Positions 5,140 to 7,416 of a stretch of 7,416 bases of DNA are shown here, in pieces. The notes beneath the pieces were generated by a model. It did no database searches. It saw only the letters and a program-made list of their open reading frames with translations, and had not been told where the DNA came from. This stretch comes from Chloroflexota bacterium. GTDB lineage: Bacteria; Chloroflexota; Anaerolineae; Anaerolineales; Anaerolineaceae. Every line of letters starts with the position of its first letter. Position 1 is the stretch's first letter. Position numbers and translations under genes: made by a program. Location of the stretch: the NCBI GenBank assembly GCA_023406965.1, contig JAEXTI010000049.1, positions 1-7,416 on the forward strand, given 5' to 3'.

Positions 5140-6333
5140 ATGAAAAAAATTCTCGCCATCATCTGGAAAGACCTCGTTCTACGCTTCACCAGCCCCGCCG
5201 AGTGGCTGTTCTTCTTGATCTTGCCCATCGTCTTTACGCTGGTGTTGGCAGGCGGAACCGGCGGCACCGAGGATGATCGTGTGCGGTTGGCCGTGGCCGA
5301 CCAGGCTCAATCTAAGCTATCGGCAGAGTTGATCGCCGCGCTGGAACAATCCGACACAGTTCGCCCAGACGTGATGACATTAAACGAGGCCGAAGGACAA
5401 ATTTCGGCTCGCGAAGTCGCCGCCGCGTTGATCCTCCCAGCGGATTTTGACCTGGAAACCCTCAAAAAAGGGCGCATCGAACTGGAGTTGCGCCAGCAAC
5501 CTAACAACATGGATGCATTAATCGCCCAGCGCTCGGTCAGCGCCATTTTACAGCGGGTCAGCAGCGCCGTAGACATCGCCTCTCAGGCCACAAGCGAAGC
5601 CGAAGCCCTGCGCCCGTTTGCCACCGACACCGAGCGGCTGCAATTCTTCAACGCCGCCCTGGAGGACGCGCAAGAAAAAATTGAAACCGCGCCCAACCGC
5701 TTGAAAATCAACGAAGGATTTGACAACGACGAGATCGACTACGACCCCGGAGCATCTTCTTCCGCCGGGCAACTGATCACCTGGGTGTTCATCCCCCTGC
5801 TGGGCATCTCCGGCGGCTTCGCCTACGAACGCCAGCAGGGCACTTTGCGCCGCCTGCTCACCACCCCCACCGCAAAATCCACCTTCCTGCTAGGAACCAT
5901 CGTCGGCAATGTGCTCACAGCCCTGGCGCAAATGATTCTGCTGGTGGGCTTTGGCATCCTGGTCATGAAACTCAACTGGGGACAATCGCCCGCCGGGCTG
6001 GCTGTGATGATGATCTCCTTTGCGCTGGCCTCGGCGGCGCTGGGCACCACTTTGGGCACCTTCGTCAAGAGCGAAGGCCAGGCCAGCGGCTTAAGCATCA
6101 TGCTCGGCATGGTCATGGCCTTGTTGGGCGGCTGCTGGTATCCCATCGAGTTGTTCCCGCAAGCCGTGCAGACTGCTGTCAAAATCCTGCCCACCAATTG
6201 GGCCATGCAGGGGCTGCTCAACCTCGTCCATCGCGGGCAGGGCCTGGAAGGCATTCTGCCCCATGCCGGTGTGTTGTTGGGCTTCGCCGTGGTCTTCTTC
6301 ATCGTTGGAATTTTGCGTTTCCGCTACGAATGA
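5140..6333 (+). CDS. ABC-2 type permease, second subunit
   Basis: This 397-residue protein is a paralogue of the preceding permease, with the same opening (MKKILAIIWKDLVLRFTSPAEW), a first helix at about 22-39, an outer domain at about 40-207 and five C-terminal helices near 210-227, 248-276, 284-307, 316-336 and 374-392. The coupling motif YERQQGTLRRLLTTP (229-243) and the late motifs GGCWYPIELFP and LPTNWAMQGL are clear. The outer domain differs greatly from that of the first permease. It is rich in acidic and Gln residues, with a charged helical stretch (ALEDAQEKIETAPNRLKI) and the acidic NDEIDYD before helix 2. The ribosome site AAGGAGG (5128-5134) starts right after the previous stop. 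The stop TGA overlaps the next gene's ATG. Confidence 0.93.
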   Translation: MKKILAIIWKDLVLRFTSPAEWLFFLILPIVFTLVLAGGTGGTEDDRVRLAVADQAQSKLSAELIAALEQSDTVRPDVMTLNEAEGQISAREVAAALILPADFDLETLKKGRIELELRQQPNNMDALIAQRSVSAILQRVSSAVDIASQATSEAEALRPFATDTERLQFFNAALEDAQEKIETAPNRLKINEGFDNDEIDYDPGASSSAGQLITWVFIPLLGISGGFAYERQQGTLRRLLTTPTAKSTFLLGTIVGNVLTALAQMILLVGFGILVMKLNWGQSPAGLAVMMISFALASAALGTTLGTFVKSEGQASGLSIMLGMVMALLGGCWYPIELFPQAVQTAVKILPTNWAMQGLLNLVHRGQGLEGILPHAGVLLGFAVVFFIVGILRFRYE

Positions 6334-6707
6334 GCGCAGCTTCGCCTCACGGCCCGGTTATCGACTTGGTGCTGGCCTTCAACGAGGCCCTCAACCGCCG
6401 TGACCTGGACTGCATGATGCGGATGATGACCGCTGACTGCGTCTTCGAAAACACCGCGCCCCCTCCAGATGGCGCTCGTTTTGCCGGGCAGGAGGCCGTG
6501 CGTAAATTTTGGCAAGATTTCTTCCAAAGCTCCGCCCGCTCGGTGATTGAGCCGGAAGAAATTTTCGCCATGGGTGACCGCTGCGTGATGCGCTGGACCT
6601 ACCGTTGGACAGATGCCAACGGCCAGAGCGGACATATCCGCGGGGTAGACGTGTACACCGTGCGAGACGGACGGATCGTCGAGAAATTGTCGTACGTCAA
6701 GGGTTAA
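6330..6707 (+). CDS. SnoaL-like (NTF2-fold) protein coupled to the exporter operon
   Basis: This 125-residue protein has the SnoaL_2/NTF2-like layout: an N-terminal helix LAFNEALNRRDLDCMMRMMTADCVFEN, then GARFAGQEAVRKFWQDFFQ, then the beta-sheet FAMGDRCVMRWTYRWTDANGQSGHIRGVDVYTVRDGRIVEKLSYV. Members are small cone-shaped proteins that act as cyclases, isomerases, hydrolases or simple ligand binders, so the fold does not give a reaction. The ATG at 6330 overlaps the permease stop as ATGA and has no ribosome site of its own, so it is probably translated by reinitiation. The frame stays open upstream to an ATG at 6198, but those residues lie inside the permease gene in another frame and are Arg/Pro/Gly-rich, so that start is rejected. 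It may bind or modify the exported compound; this is inference from position only. Confidence 0.87.
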   Translation: MSAASPHGPVIDLVLAFNEALNRRDLDCMMRMMTADCVFENTAPPPDGARFAGQEAVRKFWQDFFQSSARSVIEPEEIFAMGDRCVMRWTYRWTDANGQSGHIRGVDVYTVRDGRIVEKLSYVKG

Positions 6708-6710
6708 TCT

Positions 6711-7247
6711 ATGGCGAACAAGCGAACTAAAAACCGCTCGAAGAAAAATAGCCAGGTGGAAGACTTCGCTGAATTGGAGACCCCGACTCTGCCGGACGAG
6801 CAAGAATTGCTGCGCCAATCCGACCGCTTCACCAATATGATGCTGGCTATCTTCGGCGGGGTAGGGCTGCTCCTCTCGCTGGTCGCCGTGCTCATGGCCT
6901 GGAACATCCACCGCAAAACCACCCCCGAGGTGCAGGTTCAAGGCGTGGTCACGCAGTTGATGATCGGCGAATATGAAAACGGCGACAAGTTCTACTTTCC
7001 GGTGGTCGAATTTCCTCTGCCGGATGGAACCCGCCAGACCGTGCAGGTGGACGAAGGTAGCAGCACGATGGACTATGAACCCGGCCAATCGGTGACCATC
7101 CGCTACTTACCCGACCAGCCCGGAGAAGCGCGCATCGAATCCCTTTCCAGCACGGCCCTGCGCTGGCTGGGCCCAATCTTGATCGGCCTGGTAGGCGCGG
7201 GCTTCTTCGCCATGACCACCTTCGCCTGGAAGGTAACCCGGCAGTAG
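6711..7247 (+). CDS. DUF3592 domain membrane protein
   Basis: This 178-residue protein has a basic N-terminus (MANKRTKNRSKKNSQ), an acidic linker, a helix at about 44-66, an extracytoplasmic or lumen-facing beta-rich domain at about 74-145 and a second helix at about 150-171. The middle segment FYFPVVEFPLPDGTRQTVQ followed by YEPGQSVTIRYLPDQPGEARIES is characteristic of the DUF3592 family, whose function is unknown. It starts three bases after the SnoaL-like gene, and its ribosome site AAGGG (6699-6703) lies in the end of that gene, so it is most likely the last gene of the exporter operon. Whether it takes part in export is unknown. Confidence 0.82.
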   Translation: MANKRTKNRSKKNSQVEDFAELETPTLPDEQELLRQSDRFTNMMLAIFGGVGLLLSLVAVLMAWNIHRKTTPEVQVQGVVTQLMIGEYENGDKFYFPVVEFPLPDGTRQTVQVDEGSSTMDYEPGQSVTIRYLPDQPGEARIESLSSTALRWLGPILIGLVGAGFFAMTTFAWKVTRQ

Positions 7248-7254
7248 CGTTTTC

Positions 7255-7354
7255 GGGTAGGGGCAGGTCTTTAATGCAGGCAAGGCCGCCTGGTTGCCCA
7301 AATCAACGGCGGGCAAGGAACGTGGGCACACCCGCCAGACCTGCCCGGTTACCC
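7255..7354. repeat. Multi-branched inverted repeat after the exporter operon
   Basis: GGGCAGGTCT (7261-7270) pairs perfectly with AGACCTGCCC (7337-7346). Outside it, GGGTA (7255-7259) pairs with TACCC (7350-7354). Inside are GGCAA (7279-7283) with TTGCC (7294-7298) and GGCGGG (7308-7313) with CCCGCC (7331-7336), giving a branched shape with stacked stems. It begins eight bases after the last stop codon of the operon. It may end transcription or protect the mRNA 3' end, although there is no T-run, or it may be a dispersed palindromic repeat. Confidence 0.55.
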
Positions 7355-7372
7355 AACCCGTCTACTCCGCCA

Positions 7373-7394
7373 GGGGCGTGGGGGGTGGGGGGGG
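7373..7394 (+). other. G-run tract, candidate G-quadruplex
   Basis: Runs of 4, 6 and 8 guanines are separated by CGT and a single T. The last run can be split, giving at least four G3 tracts with short loops, which fits the usual G-quadruplex pattern. It lies in non-coding DNA near the window edge. No gene is visible from 7248 to 7416. Confidence 0.4.
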
Positions 7395-7416
7395 TGAGAG
7401 TTTGTGAGGAACGGGA

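Noticed and set aside
6198..6329. An upstream extension of the SnoaL-like gene
   Set aside because: It overlaps the permease in another frame and is Arg/Pro/Gly-rich with no family match; the ATGA overlap start gives a normal-length domain.
6324..7088. A 254-codon minus-strand frame opposite the SnoaL-like and DUF3592 genes
   Set aside because: Both plus-strand genes have recognisable folds and tight operon spacing; the antisense product is His-rich and matches nothing I know.
1..7416. CRISPR arrays, tRNA or rRNA genes, transposase or phage genes, toxin-antitoxin pairs
   Set aside because: Looked for on both strands; no regularly spaced direct repeats, cloverleaf-like sequence, or matching protein motifs were seen.

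Overview
The window is about 57-60% GC by eye and carries ten protein genes in three blocks, plus two non-coding regions rich in inverted repeats. The organism is a bacterium. The GC3-rich codon use, purine-rich Shine-Dalgarno sites, a DrrA-type exporter with two unlike permeases and the DUF3592 protein would suit an environmental Chloroflexota (Anaerolineae-like) genome. That placement is an impression from gene style and is not demonstrated.

Block 1 (minus strand, 1-1228) holds a hotdog-fold 4HBT-type acyl-CoA thioesterase followed by an M42-family metallo-aminopeptidase that runs off the window's left edge. The two genes overlap as ATGA. The first appears to be expressed from a promoter whose -10 box lies only seven bases from the best start codon, which suggests a leaderless mRNA.

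Block 2 (plus strand, 1338-2641) starts divergently from block 1. It contains an Rrf2-family regulator with a Cys3-His iron-sulfur ligand set, an 84-residue protein of unknown function, and a six-helix membrane protein. That membrane protein keeps the landmarks of the heme-handling protein CcmC (two histidines flanking a WG...WD motif) but is strongly diverged. A 20-bp imperfect palindrome overlapping the likely Rrf2 promoter is a good candidate operator.

Between blocks 2 and 3 (2642-2928) there is no credible gene. There is a 106-bp nested palindrome with a near-perfect 25-bp core hairpin, then a second stem-loop just upstream of the next operon.

Block 3 (plus strand, 2929-7247) is one tightly packed operon: a DrrA-like ABC ATPase, two different ABC-2 permeases, a small SnoaL/NTF2-fold protein and a DUF3592 membrane protein. 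Gaps are 12 bases or less, and one stop/start overlaps. The first three genes together make a complete exporter whose two membrane subunits probably form a heterodimer. The substrate cannot be read from sequence.

The right end (7248-7416) holds a multi-branched inverted repeat and a G-run tract. I see no RNA genes, CRISPR arrays, transposases or phage genes. I do not find an unmistakable new defence or biosynthetic system. The points most worth following up are the Rrf2/CcmC-like pair with its putative operator, the large palindrome, and the SnoaL-like protein translationally coupled to the exporter.
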